Shown: piece by piece, positions 48,500 through 59,700 of the stretch
How positions within the stretch are numbered: the first letter of the stretch is position 1
Layout: every line of letters starts with the position of its first letter
Assembly (NCBI GenBank): GCA_903813345.2
Contig: CAIIXF020000011.1
Location: 15,609,754-15,669,753 of the forward strand
From: Owenia fusiformis
Taxonomy: Eukaryota; Annelida; Polychaeta; Sabellida; Oweniidae
DNA: 60,000 bases
Direction: 5' to 3'
Notes under the pieces: model-generated
The model's database searches: none
What the model saw: only the letters and a program-made list of their open reading frames with translations
Told to the model about the DNA's origin: nothing
Made by a program: the position numbers and the translations under genes

Positions 48500-48840
48500 C
48501 TTGTTCCATCGAGTTCATTTGAATCCCACCGTGCCCCACGATGTCCCATGGAAACTTTGTCCCATGGAATCCCACTATCCCCATTAAGTCCCAGGGAAAT
48601 GACGTTATTAAATTCAAAAGGTTTTACTGCCCTATGGAAAATATTAACGTTGTTATTCTCGATTGGGCTTCTCCCCACAATGCCCCATCCCATGCCACTC
48701 GATGGGGTTCCAAGCGGCAAAGACCTACGAAGTCCCATAAAATCTCAAGAATCCCATAAGTCTTCTAGAGTCTCACAGAATACAATAAAGTCCAATGGAG
48801 TTTCATGGGGTAAACCCCGAGAGGGCATATCGAAGGGGCA
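48500..48840. repeat. Interspersed GTCCCATGGAA / AATCCCA words
   Basis: Dense degenerate repetition of TCCCA(T/C) words: GTCCCATGGAAACTTTGTCC, GAATCCCAC, AAGTCCCA, AATCCCATAAG. Frames on both strands are open because of the repetition. I see no gene. Confidence 0.55.
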
Positions 48841-49299
48841 ATGAAATACTAGTATAGAAAGAACATGTAATATTTTTTAAGGAAAAATATGACATATTTC
48901 ACGATATTTTTCCAATTTATACAATAGTTCTCTCTTTAAACCAATACCCTGCGTGCAGAGTCTAGTTAAACTACAAAAAAGAAGACGAACAGAAGAAGAC
49001 GAAGCTCTCTTGAAGTCAAACGAATGCAAAGGGTATAAACCAAGGAAACGATCATGAAAATTGAAACAACTGTTTGCAGTCCCCGGAAAAGACCACGTCG
49101 AAACCCTGGGTGAATAATGAGAGGAAATTATCTAAGTTCGCAAAAAGTGTCCATCGAATATGAAAATCTCCAACATGGGGTACTTGGTCTGATGACCATG
49201 TACGCTTTTACAATTCTAAGCAATCCGATAACTAATAATCGTGTTATCAAAGAATACACAATTCATTTAAAGCAAAAAAGCAGCAATTTTTTTATTTAA

Positions 49300-49660
49300 G
49301 CGGCCATATTGGAATGTTTTCCCTTAGAGGTTATATGCCCATAATTATGGCATCACCTCATAAAATGTAAACCAAATCCGGTATTGGAGTTATCAAAGAT
49401 CACATATACATTTACATTTTCTTTTCCAGCAGCGGCCCTATGCCCATGAGACATTTGGCTATAAAATCTGAATTGACACTTATAACAAGTTTTTGTGTTA
49501 TATCAAAGACTAAATCGTTTTTCATTGCAACAGATGGCGGCCATTTTGAATTGCACAGCCATAGTTCTAAAAATGGCCATAAAAGATCGATAAAATGAAA
49601 TAAATCAGATAAATGTATAATTTGAATTATTTGATGGACGAGGAATGCTTCTCTACATCC
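49300..49660 (-). repeat. Inverted fragment of the 42223 repeat family
   Basis: GCGGCCATATTGGAATG, ACCAAATCCGGTATTGGAG, CAAAGATCACA and GATGGCGGCCATTTTGAATT read as the minus strand of the 42.2 kb units. It ends at GGACGAGGAATGCTTCTC. Confidence 0.6.
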
Positions 49661-49734
49661 CCACAAACTTAGCTCAGTAGGCTACATCGTGGTAAGCCAC
49701 GCCCTCTCCATCTCTGTCCTTAGTGGAGAGATGC

Positions 49735-49736
<2 letters not shown>

Positions 49737-49792
<56 letters not shown>
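49737..49792. repeat. (GA)n microsatellite
   Basis: An almost pure GA run of about 55 bp. Confidence 0.95.
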
Positions 49793-49795
<3 letters not shown>

Positions 49796-50409
49796 TATGA
49801 GTATCAGAATGAGTAGGCTAAGGGATTGAGTAATTCTCTGAAAATTGCAGATTTTGAAAACCAAATCAGCAAACAATTCCATAAACTGTTGCAAATTGAA
49901 TTCATCACTTGCTCCAAAGATAAAAATAAATAACATAAAAAAAATCATAAAACTTGAACATAAAAATGTCATAGGGGATATTCGTTTTTGTGGTGTATTC
50001 AGAGCAGTATTCAGTATTATTAAAATTGAAAAAAACAGGTGATACAATTCTAATCGTGTAACGTTTTTTTACAATACGCATTCCATTTGCCATCTCGTAA
50101 TTCAATTTATTTTTTGTTTTAACAATAATTTCCTTCAAGATTTAAGTTGAGATAATTCAAATTCATGAGACATTATATTAATTACAACAGATTTTCTGAC
50201 GAATCGGTAAAAATATTTGAAAAGATCCTATCATTATATATTGTATTTTCGATAAATCTATTTAATCTCTAAGTTTAAATTTCCCGCGTTTCCAATTTAT
50301 TTGCAATCTCCTATTAAGTGCGATTAGCATGTTGCGTAGACCTGCGTTGCGCCTGCGTTTGCGCGTAATACGACGCAAATATTGATTTGCGCTTGCGAAA
50401 AGTATTGAT

Positions 50410-50475
50410 TCGCAAGCGCAACTAGGGGTGTAGCCAGCTTTCAGTCGGGGGGGGGGGGGGGGGGGTGCGATCGCC
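50410..50475. repeat. Poly-G run within a MITE-like remnant
   Basis: GGGTGTAGCCAGCTTTCAGTC followed by an uninterrupted run of ~18 G, then TGCGATCGCC. It resembles the G-rich end of the CAGGCCCGT elements and is quadruplex-prone. Confidence 0.7.
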
Positions 50476-51689
50476 AAACAAAGTATAGGGTGTATCATGG
50501 ACTGAACGAAAATGTGAAAATAATTTTGAAATTGGGATTGGGATAGATTGGCTTCTTGAGGTGAACCATCGAATAGTTATTTGAAAGATACACTATGGAA
50601 AAATAACCGCTAAACGAATCATGGATGTACAGGATGTACCAATTACGCATGGGCGTTAAATGTGCATGATACGGTACCCGGAAATGGTACAACCAGATGA
50701 GAGTGTCAAATCGAAATTGAGTTTTCATCATTCTACAAAGATTTTTAACATAGTTTCTTTTTACCTTTTATAGAGACTCTCGGAAAAATCACCTTTAAAT
50801 TGTTGTTTTCCTGTATTTCACAATTTATTTCTTTTTAGATCTTTTCAATGACTATGATCAATGATGATACACTTGCCTCCAAAAGTCTGGCAACCTTAGC
50901 TCCCCCATTGAACTACGTGTTAAAGCCTCTTTATGTTTGAATTTTTATTTACATAACCTGCCGGGAAAATACTTATAAAATTGATGGAAATTTCCGATAG
51001 CTCCAAATTTTTTCCTCAATAATAATAGGTCGAAAATTGATGATTTTGTTAAATTTTTGAAAATCGTCATTTCCATGTAAACCATTGGGAAATGATGGTT
51101 ATCTATTCAGTAAAAGATTCACCAAATAATATTTTTTATAGACAATTAAATTGTCTAACTTCTTTTGAACGCTAAGTGTTTTGAAAAATCATTTTTTGTG
51201 TTATTTCAATGGGAGAGTTTATTTGAAAAATAGTTTTGACTTCGAAGACCTATAACTTTTTTGAGCCTGGAGAATCGTAAAAATTGAAAATAAGCTTCAT
51301 ATGGGCTATGTATTACAAATCTTCCTCGATCCCAGTGTAACAGTGTATCATGCCTTGATGACATCTTTTATTTAAATGTAGAATTATTTCATTCTTTCTA
51401 GGTGTGTTGTGTGTGAAGGTCTTGATGACATGTCACTCTATGATGCAAAGATTCCCTTTGCTATGGGAGTATCTTGGGGGCATAGAAACAAATACTTTTG
51501 CAGGACTCGCAATTTATGACGCTTAAATTTACGTTATGATTTTTCCGAGTTTCACAGATTTTTTTCACGCTGTTTAAATAACTTATGTTTTTTCCATTTT
51601 CCCCGTTTTACAATTTTCCAGGCGAGGATTTAAAAGTTTAGAAAACCAGTAGTTCCAAGCAAATAGAAGTTCTGAAATCTCTTGGTTTT

Positions 51690-51844
51690 TGTGGTAATTT
51701 TTGAGAAACTAAAAAAGAACATGGTAGAAATAGCATCCTTGGCTCAAGTACTTTTAAAGTACATATAACCTTGTTAAACCCTCTCAATATCAAGTGTTGG
51801 TCAAATGTTTTTAATCTTTTAGTCAGCACAGACACGTTCAGGAA
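51690..51844 (+). pseudogene. Duplicate of the UGT leader without its coding part
   Basis: ATAACCTTGTTAAACCCTCT ... CAATATCAAGTGTTGGTCA ... TTTTAGTCAGCACAGACACG TTCAGGAA parallels 53037-53120 directly before the UGT start. Upstream, TGAGAAACTAAAAAAGAA and GGCTCAAGTAC match 52577-52636. Coding homology stops where a foldback begins at ~51850, so this is the remnant of a tandem copy or an alternative leader. Confidence 0.7.
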
Positions 51845-51849
51845 GTATA

Positions 51850-52548
51850 AAGGAGTGGTATCGATATGGAGAACTTTTTGAACACACGTTTCTCTTAAAC
51901 CAGTCATAAAAAATCCAAAAATTTAACACATCGTCAATTTAATGGTCAACTTTTGAATGGTAACAACATAATTTGAAATATATATATATATACTTTCATC
52001 TATATTGTTTTAGAAAACACATCAAACACTTGTTTTGTTCTTGGTATCATGTTTCCAGAGTGAAATGAAACATCTTTCCGAACCTCATTGGAACAAAACG
52101 ACATAAAAACAACATGTTTAGGTCTCTCAATATTGTAATTGTACAAAGGAAATTTTGGTTGATTTTAAAAAAGTATCTTGTTAATGAAATAAAAGGGTTA
52201 TCTTGATTTTTATCTATTTTTGGGGGATTTTGTTCCTTTGTATAACTACAGTATAATATTGAAAGGTCTAAAAACATGTTGAATATGCTATTTTGTTCCA
52301 ACAAGGTTCGGAAAGACATTTTATTTCATTCTCAAGAATTGGTAGAGAGGAACAAAAACAATTGCACTAAAAAACAAAAAATGTTAACAAAAAAAGTTAT
52401 ATAAAATATTTCTAAATAATTTTCGCATTAAATTGTTGCCAATCAGTCAACATTACATAAAGGACCGTGTTTTTTACAGAATGTTTTCAGTAATTGGTTT
52501 AAGAGAAAAACATTGTTGAATTCAGTTCTCCATATCGATACCAATCCT
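51850..52548. mobile_element. ~0.7-kb foldback between the two UGT leaders
   Basis: GTATCGATATGGAGAACT and TTTCTCTTAAACC at the left are mirrored by AGTTCTCCATATCGATAC and GGTTTAAGAGAAA at the right. Closer in, CATCTTTCCGAACCTCATTG and CATGTTTAGGTCTCTCAATA are mirrored by CAAGGTTCGGAAAGACAT and TATTGAAAGGTCTAAAAACATG. The centre is ~52185. Arms are moderately diverged. Non-coding. Confidence 0.8.
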
Positions 52549-52636
52549 TTGCAATTGTGATGACACTGCACCACTTGAGAAGCTTAAAAAAGAAGGACAT
52601 GATATAGATGAATGTATTATCAATAGCTCAAGTACA

Positions 52637-53038
52637 TAAATAAGGGTTATGTACTGGGAGGTTTTGGATATGGGGTTTATCCAGAGGGAGATATGCATAT
52701 CTACCTGAGGGACCGTAGGGACCGAAGGTCGATGTGCATATCTCACGAGGGATGAAGCCAATATCCAAACCGACCGTACATAACTGCTTTATCCTATACC
52801 AAGTAGAGTTTTCAGGGGCATATGGCCATTTCAATAGTACAAGTTGTAAAAATAAACAAATCATTCATATGCAAAGTCATTTTATTGCATTACCGGAAGC
52901 GGGAAGATATGCACCGAAGCGGGAGATATGGCGGGAGATATGGAGGTTCTGGATATGGAAACCTCAAAATCAGGATACGGGATATATCTTACCAACTTAT
53001 CTCCCTAAAACTCTACTTGGCATAGGATAAATAAGGTT
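52637..53038. mobile_element. Double-hairpin element (CCCGAGGG-cluster family) inserted in the UGT leader
   Basis: Hairpin one (52646-52782) has outer stem GTTATGTACTGGGAGGTTTT with its complement and a centre reading GAGGGACCGTAGGGACCGA. Hairpin two (52787-53031) has stem TATCCTATACCAAGTAGAGT with its near-complement. The duplicate leader at 51744-51770 runs from CTCAAGTAC to ATATAACC without it, so this is an insertion. The design matches 37113-37600. Confidence 0.75.
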
Positions 53039-53098
53039 ATATAACCTTATATAACTCTCTCAATATCAAGTGTTGATCATATATTTGTAATCTTTCAG

Positions 53099-53122
53099 TC
53101 TTCACAGACACGTTCAGGAACC
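53099..53122 (+). promoter_or_regulatory. UGT 5' untranslated exon start (candidate splice acceptor before the ATG)
   Basis: TGTAATCTTTCAG at 53086-53098 is a good acceptor, leaving TCTTCACAGACACGTTCAGG plus AACC before ATGG. The conserved duplicate at 51844 keeps the TTTTAG, supporting a spliced leader with a 5' exon further upstream. Confidence 0.45.
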
Positions 53123-54709
53123 ATGGATTTGATCAAATTTGCAGTTTTGATGACACTTTGGTTGGAGTTTACTGACAGCAGTAGCATACTCCTTGCACCA
53201 CTTGATATAGGTTATAATAGTCGAGTGAGAAATGTTTTGAGAATTGGGCGAATGTTACTACAAGCTGGCCATGAAGTGACTGTAATCGTGTCAGATAGGA
53301 TAGAGAATGAATCTCTATTTAAACATGCAGAGGGCTTTAACTTGGACTTGACATTTAGGGTTTTAAAGTACAAGACCCCCACATTCGATCTGGATACAGC
53401 CTACTCCACAGCAAATCAGGAATGGCTCAATAGTATGGTATATCAACCCTATACAACCCTTCTTCAAATCGTAGGACAAGCATATGAAGAAAACTTAAAA
53501 TTCGCATTGGGAGACAAGGAAATGTGGAATGAAATAGCGTCATCAAAATTTGATCTAATTTTTGCAGATGACTCTGTATTTTTTCCGAGACTAGTTTCTG
53601 CATATTTTGACATTCCAATGATAGTCTACTCTAACTGGGGTCCTATGTCAACTGATACTAACTTCGTTCCACGATATAATTTGGCGTATGTTCCTGCTTT
53701 TTTCCCTACTTATAGTGATGAAATGACATTTTTAGAACGGTTTATGAACGTTTTGGAGTATTCGCTTATAAAGTGGACATGGTACAATATGTACAATAGA
53801 TTCATCTCTATCTGCAGGGAACACGGCTACGGTGACGCATGTGACAATATAAGAGATGCATACAAGACTATATCACTATTCATGATAAACAGAAATGACG
53901 CTATCCATTACCCCGCCCCATATATGCCCCATATCATATCTGTTGAAGGATTTTTCTTAAAGTCTGAAACAGAACCTTTAGAAACAGAGTACAGCAATAT
54001 CATCAAGAACGCAGGAGAACAAGGAATAATTGTTGCCAGTTTAGGATCTATGCATCGGAGATTAAGTTATAAGACGAGAGAAAAGTTCGCAACTGCCTTC
54101 GCTGCAATGCCTCAGACTGTTATATGGAGCTATGAGGGTCCCCTACCAAAAGGACTTGGCAATAACACCATCGTGAAAAAATGGATCCCTCAAGAGAGTC
54201 TTTTGGCACATTCCTCTACAAAGTTATTTGTGACACACTGTGGAGCGTCTGCGTTATTCCAAGCATTGCATTATGCTACACCAACTGTTGGATTGCCATT
54301 CTTTTGGGACCAGCCTTATAACTGCCACAAACTAACTCACAAAGTAAAGTCTGGGAAAACAGTTTTACCCATAGAAATGATGAGTGAAGAACTGAAGAAC
54401 GCTATGCAAGAGGTGATCAGTGATAAACGCTATAAAGATAATGCGAATAAAGCTGCTGATATCTACCATAGCCAACCTATTGATCCAAAGAAAAAGCTTA
54501 TGTATTGGATAGAGTACGTCATCAGACATAAAGGGGCTCATCATTTAAGGTCTCATGCAGAAAACGAGCTAAAACTTTTCCAATACTATCTACTTGATAT
54601 AATTGCATTGGTTATGTGCTCTTTGGTTGTATTTGGTGGTATAATCGCCATTATTATCACATATTTAATTAAATGCATCTTATTTGATCACAAAATGAAA
54701 AAGGACTAG
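53123..54709 (+). CDS. UDP-glycosyltransferase (GT1 family), intronless coding region, altered active site
   Basis: 528 residues, the usual UGT length. Residues 1-21 form a signal peptide, 22-270 the acceptor-binding half, 295-450 the UDP-sugar half. The signature is at 354-400: W354..Q357, H372-C-G374, P387, P392, D396-Q397. A membrane helix spans 489-517 and the tail ends K-M-K-K-D, a KxKxx ER-retrieval signal. The enzyme should face the ER lumen and conjugate small lipophilic molecules. The catalytic Asp is kept (D149, FAD). The catalytic His is not: the Y-S-H-x2-N motif of vertebrate UGTs aligns with N-S-R-V-R-N, so R34 (codon 53222-53224) replaces it. The donor-site N and E of the usual G-x-N-G-x2-E are S376 and Q380. 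The start is supported by the signal peptide and CCATGG context. No neighbouring intact UGT is present. Confidence 0.93.
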   Translation: MDLIKFAVLMTLWLEFTDSSSILLAPLDIGYNSRVRNVLRIGRMLLQAGHEVTVIVSDRIENESLFKHAEGFNLDLTFRVLKYKTPTFDLDTAYSTANQEWLNSMVYQPYTTLLQIVGQAYEENLKFALGDKEMWNEIASSKFDLIFADDSVFFPRLVSAYFDIPMIVYSNWGPMSTDTNFVPRYNLAYVPAFFPTYSDEMTFLERFMNVLEYSLIKWTWYNMYNRFISICREHGYGDACDNIRDAYKTISLFMINRNDAIHYPAPYMPHIISVEGFFLKSETEPLETEYSNIIKNAGEQGIIVASLGSMHRRLSYKTREKFATAFAAMPQTVIWSYEGPLPKGLGNNTIVKKWIPQESLLAHSSTKLFVTHCGASALFQALHYATPTVGLPFFWDQPYNCHKLTHKVKSGKTVLPIEMMSEELKNAMQEVISDKRYKDNANKAADIYHSQPIDPKKKLMYWIEYVIRHKGAHHLRSHAENELKLFQYYLLDIIALVMCSLVVFGGIIAIIITYLIKCILFDHKMKKD

Positions 54710-55480
54710 ACTTGTGTATTGATAACAGTCAATGTTGAAGTGTTCCACGTTGACCACATGTTATTAGGTTACTGACGTCTATAGATAAAAAACCACTTGT
54801 CTCTAAATGAATCCAAAGTAATGTACATAACATAAAATATATTTATAACGAGAAGACGAGATAGGACATTGGTTACAGTGAGTGGATTAATATGAACTCG
54901 GCTTTATGATGTCTGATATCTTTACACACGTATGCATAGAATAACCAACTAGTTCAGTATAATCTACAAGCTTTTAAATTGAGAAATATAATTCTTTAAT
55001 GTCCTTATGAATGTTTAGTGGTAAAGATATTGAAAAAATATTCTTAAAGGATATCCATCTTCAAATTCTTTCCAAGAGAGACAGTATTGTCAGAACAAGA
55101 CGGTTACCATGCCACTAGCTTCATCCAAGAGATAATACTAACTAAATATGCCATATATGAGTTTCTCATATTTCCACCAGTATGTTGTGCCATTTTATCA
55201 CTGAAACAGATTCATTCCAAAACTTGTAGAATTTCTCCGCAGAGAATGCATCAGCATCCATGTAAGATATACTAAATAATGTTCAAAATAAAGCATTTAC
55301 ATAATTCATATCTATCTTCGACTTCTAAAATTGTATCAAGTGACAGGTTTTAGTTCATGAAGTGCAGTAACACACGTCATGTTTTTATATGTAGCCAATT
55401 TAACTCCAAGTGAACCACATTTTACAATCAAGTTTTGCAGTTTGGTAAGTTGACGGACTTATACAGTTTGTTAGCAACTT
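54710..55480. other. UGT 3' flank; candidate poly(A) signal at 55287
   Basis: AATAAA at 55287-55292 is the first strong hexamer after the stop. Otherwise AT-rich with no gene. Confidence 0.45.
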
Positions 55481-55484
55481 ACAG

Positions 55485-55607
55485 AAAGCCAGCTTTTGCC
55501 AATATTAAGTGGGGTTCACTTTTCAAAAAATACCAGGGGGGTTCACTATTGACAACCTTGGCCCAAAATCACATGAAAAATGCTAAGAATGGTGGAAAAC
55601 TGCAATT
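55485..55607 (-). mobile_element. CAGGCCCGTAGCC-family MITE fragment
   Basis: GCCAGCTTTTGCCAATATT ... GGGGTTCACTTTTCAAAAAA, CAGGGGGGTTCACTATTGAC and AAGAATGGTGGAAAACTGCA match the interior of the 17924 copy. Confidence 0.65.
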
Positions 55608-55609
55608 AC

Positions 55610-56880
55610 GCATGGGAGCTTAATGTGCAGGATGCGGTTAACTAGAGGGAAGGGTCAATTTGAAATTAATCTGAAGGCATCTAGGTATCATTTTTAAGTG
55701 AGACGATTAGAGCGATTAGGAATTACTAGATCAAATGATTATTTCTTATCAAAGCTTACAAAAAATATTTTTGATCTGCCAAGCTTTATATATCAAGTTT
55801 TTTATCAATGTCATTAAAAGATGGCGAAGTTGTTTGTATTACATGATACATTCATTTTTATAGAAGTGTTGCCATCTTTTAAATCAATAGTAATTTAAAA
55901 CATGCACTTTGTTTAACATGTGCATGCATGTCTAATGATCTCTGAACTTCAAATGCTTTTTTCTATGTGAGTTATTTTTTTCTTGGTCCAATATTAAAGC
56001 AAAACAAACTTTGTGTCATATTTGAGCAAGTGTGTGAGTAACATGTTTCAATGAATATTTTTTCTTTTTTCTTCTAAATTAAGTATAGTGTGCCTTTAAG
56101 AATCAGAAATCCTCCAAAATACATCAATTTACATAACTCAGATTTAAAAGCATGAAATGTGATTGGTTTATTCTTTATAAATGGCCTCAGCTAAATGAGG
56201 CTCAAAATACATGGTACACTGTTTAAATAGAAAACACACAATTCCTTATGCTATGGGATAATACCCCTATTTATAAATATAACTCATTATAAATCATGCC
56301 AGTCATGCATTTCCACCATGAAATCCCCACATATAGGAGAGAAATAAAGATCCAATGAAAATTGGAGAACACATTTAGGAAAATATCTGATCTAATTGTG
56401 TAGCGAGATTTTATTCCGAAGAGATATGATAGCCAACCTGAAGAACAAAATGAAAGATTGATGGAATTACCTCTACCAAAATTAAGCTTGTTAGAATTAC
56501 CTCTACCAATATACAGTATGAGAGAATCTCAATATATTTTTTCCGTTTTTCTTAGATATTTTATTGAATAATTCAAGTATAAATGGCCAACACATCCTAT
56601 GAGATCAAGGCCTTCTCAGTTGCAAAACAGAAGATGTGATGAGTATCAGGATGGACCAATGCGGTAATTCATGAACCATGCAACTGAAGAAGGAATTGCA
56701 AAATTGACATATTCTATAGCTGTGCTTTGAACTGAAAATATGCAACTTATCCAGTTTAGTAAACATAAAGTGCTCTTCTATTTATCTCCTTTATTTCACT
56801 AGGGATGCATGAGTGGCATGACTATTGTATCCATGGATACCAGTGCTTTGAATTTGTATCCATGGGTATCTATTTAAACA
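55610..56880. other. No gene seen
   Basis: AT-rich. 56590-56660 carries the GAGATCAAGGCCTTCTCAG ... GATGAGTATCAGGATGG dispersed repeat. Near 56830-56880 GTATCCATGGATACC palindromes occur. Confidence 0.5.
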
Positions 56881-56890
56881 CACTTGTTAC

Positions 56891-57459
56891 TAGAGGTGTC
56901 AAGTATTAACTGGTTAACCGGTTAACCGCCGATAATGCCTCGACCGGTCTGAGTTTTTATGGGCGGTTAGTTGACCGTGTATAATTCTGTTATTTCCCGC
57001 ACTTATTTTGCATGCTAATCCGTTTGGTTTTATGGTGTCAGTTTCACGTAAGCTACTCATACATGTCATAAGTCCCATAACTCCTTACAAACATCCAATC
57101 AGCAACTTTAATCCCTGCCACATTGCTTTCCCGCGCTTACTTTGCATTTTAATCTGTTTGTTTTTCAAGCGTCAGTTTCATGTGAGCTACTCATACATGT
57201 GATAGGTCCGATAATTCCTTACAAACATCCAATCAGCAACTTTAATCCCTGCCACATTGCTTTCCCGCGCTTACCTACACAGAATAGCGTAAAGCTTGAC
57301 GAACGTAAAAAATAAACGCCGATATATCATTTTTCCAATTTTGAAGATGAAGATTTCATTTGAAATTATAAGTTCAAATTTCCCGCCGGTTAACCGACTT
57401 TAACCGGTAAAAACCCCCGGTTAACCGGTTAATGCTCAAGCGGTTAATTGACACCACTA
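56891..57459. mobile_element. hAT-type MITE with perfect 8-bp target duplication
   Basis: The ends TAGAGGTGTCAAGTATTAA and TTAATTGACACCACTA are flanked on both sides by CTTGTTAC (56883-56890 and 57460-57467). GGTTAACCGG palindromes lie just inside each end. The interior has a ~134-bp direct repeat (56995-57128, 57129-57262) with CAATCAGCAACTTTAATCCC. 569 bp, no transposase. Confidence 0.92.
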
Positions 57460-58569
57460 CTTGTTACCGTAGATACTTATGTGTATCCAATGAGACTTAA
57501 ACTTACATCTTCGGATACGGAAGTAAGATACAGGTAGCTGTGGATAATTTGTAATGTATTCACAGATGTTTAAATCATTATAAGAAATGAATCCCAATTG
57601 ATGCTTTGTACTAGTATCCATGGATACACTTTTGAATTTTAATCATGAATACTTTGAATTCCCAGTCACTAGGCAGCACCCTACATTAAATTTTCTAATA
57701 GCTTGTTTAGCTTCATAAGTTATCAAATATATTATAAACCACCAGATATATACATAATAGCAAATCAGCTGTTCATCAATAGGAGAAACTATATTTTCAA
57801 CCTATAATTTAGACTATAAAATAATATATAGTCTATCTATCTAATAGGCCATCAAATTAAATATTTGTTTATTGGTGCTTTCCTGACAATTTAAAACCCC
57901 AGTGTAGTTTTAAATCAAGTCTGGTCCCTACTTCTCCTCCACAATCTAAATTTATCTAAAAAGTGGAATATGTAAGGTAATCCAAGGGCTTGAAGCAAGA
58001 CTCTCTTTGTGGTTAAACCATTTTTTTTTCTCTCAAGGGTAAAATATAAAATCAAAATGCTAGACTAACTTGGTATATTTTTTCCAAAAATCCCATTAAA
58101 CAGAGATTTAACTTGATGTAGCCTTATTTTAAAGTAGCAGACCTATGATGGTTATTTTAAACAAATTGAAATAATACAAACATTGATTAAATATGAATGA
58201 GTCTGTATCTTTATTAAATGTTACAGAAAATACAGAATAAGTTTCATTCAAAATCTATGCCATAGGGACTTAAATTTTGAAACTAGTAAATTAATAAGAA
58301 TTAATCATTTCATGCATATTTATTCAACAATCCTTGTATATTCACGTCATGTCCAAACTGTAACTGATGTTACCCATGATATGTGCTATCTGAACATTAT
58401 TCAAGTTGAAATTTGGAGTTTTATAACAGATTTGCAATTGTTAGTCTGTCATTGCCAGAAGTGACCAATTTGGCTAGGGCTAAAACCAGAGGTAGGATTG
58501 TAAGACTTTCAAAAGAAGTAATAATTCTGAGTTCATCATATTCCATTTATGGGTCCAAAAACTAATATA

Positions 58570-58646
58570 CAGGGTGTTCATAAAGTCTCTTTAAAATTAC
58601 AGTACAAAGTCTGTTTAAAGTGTAAAGAAACTTTATGGACACCTTG
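58570..58646. mobile_element. 77-bp TA-flanked MITE with CAGGGTG ends
   Basis: CAGGGTGTTCATAAAGTCTC is mirrored by GAAACTTTATGGACACCTTG, flanked by TA on both sides. It belongs to the CAGGGTG group. Related internal text reappears as a hairpin at about 59018-59120. Confidence 0.85.
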
Positions 58647-58736
58647 TATAATTCCTCCTTCCAACCTCTGCCCATCAGCTAAAACACTTTGACTATAACA
58701 AATATTCAATTGGTGTTCAGAAACATCCATTACATT

Positions 58737-58826
58737 ATGTAATCAAACATGACATAAAAAATTATGCCCGAGATAAAATGTATGTAATCAAACTTGACAT
58801 ATAAAAATTATGCCCAAGATAATTAT
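58737..58826. repeat. Two ~43-bp tandem copies
   Basis: ATGTAATCAAACATGACATA then AAAAATTATGCCCGAGATAA, repeated with CTTGACAT and GCCCAAGATAA. Confidence 0.75.
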
Positions 58827-59017
58827 ATATGTGCTATATTGGGTGTCATGACAACAGGGGTAAGAAATAAATGGTCCAGCCATCATCATGTTTTCAGTTC
58901 TTCTCTATTCTATTCAGCTAGTATCAGTATCAAGACAGAATCTATAACTCTAAAACATTTTTTGGAGTGAGCTAAAGATGCTGGGTGCTTTGGTATGGTT
59001 AAAAGGACTAGACCAAA

Positions 59018-59125
59018 ATGTATAAAGTCTGTATAAAGTGTAAAGAAACTTTATCTCATAAAACTCTATCTCATAAACTCATAAAGTTTCTCTACACTTT
59101 ATACAGACTTTGTACTGTAATTGTA
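59018..59125. repeat. Hairpin built from 58570-type MITE internal sequence
   Basis: TATAAAGTCTGTATAAAGTG and AAAGAAACTTTAT are mirrored by ATAAAGTTTCTCTACACTTT and ATACAGACTTTGTACTG. Confidence 0.75.
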
Positions 59126-59484
59126 AAGAAATTTTAGAAACTCATTCTTAACATGAACCTACATTTTGATATTTTTTCAATCCTGATATTTTAGATGCAG
59201 CGTAGTACTAGTTTTAATTGGAATTTTCTCAGTTTGCCAGGCATTTTTCACGTTTTCCCCACTAAAACATGAGAAATGCCTCGATATTAACCGAAAACAG
59301 ATAAAATTCATATACTTTTCAAAATTACTCTGATTTTTGGACAGCACATATTAATAAATTAATAATATAGTTCTATTAATCTACTATTATTAATCTATGC
59401 TGTCCTGCTTGTAACAAACTTGATGTCTTTGGTTGGAATTAGATAGAAAGGTGCATTGAACAGTGCATAATACAATGTGATACA

Positions 59485-59700
59485 ATTGGGTGACACAAAA
59501 GGGTGAAACTACAAGGTGACATACCACCCAATGACCCTTGAGGTAACACTACAGGGTGAAATATAAGTTGAAACTACAGGGTGACAGAAAATACTGACAC
59601 ATACAAAAAGTGACACTGCAAGGTGTCAAAACCACCTAGTGACACTGCAAGGTGTCAAAACAACTCAAGTGACACAACAAGGTGTCAAAACCACCTCCTA
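59485..59700. repeat. Degenerate GGTGACACT/GGTGTCAAAA minisatellite
   Basis: About ten copies of (A/G)GGTGA(A/C)A and GTGACACTGCAAGGTGTCAA type words in ~200 bp. The last three ~33-bp units are nearly identical. Confidence 0.75.

Noticed and set aside
53427-53618. Minus-strand frame inside the UGT
   Set aside because: Shadow of a conserved coding sequence on the other strand.
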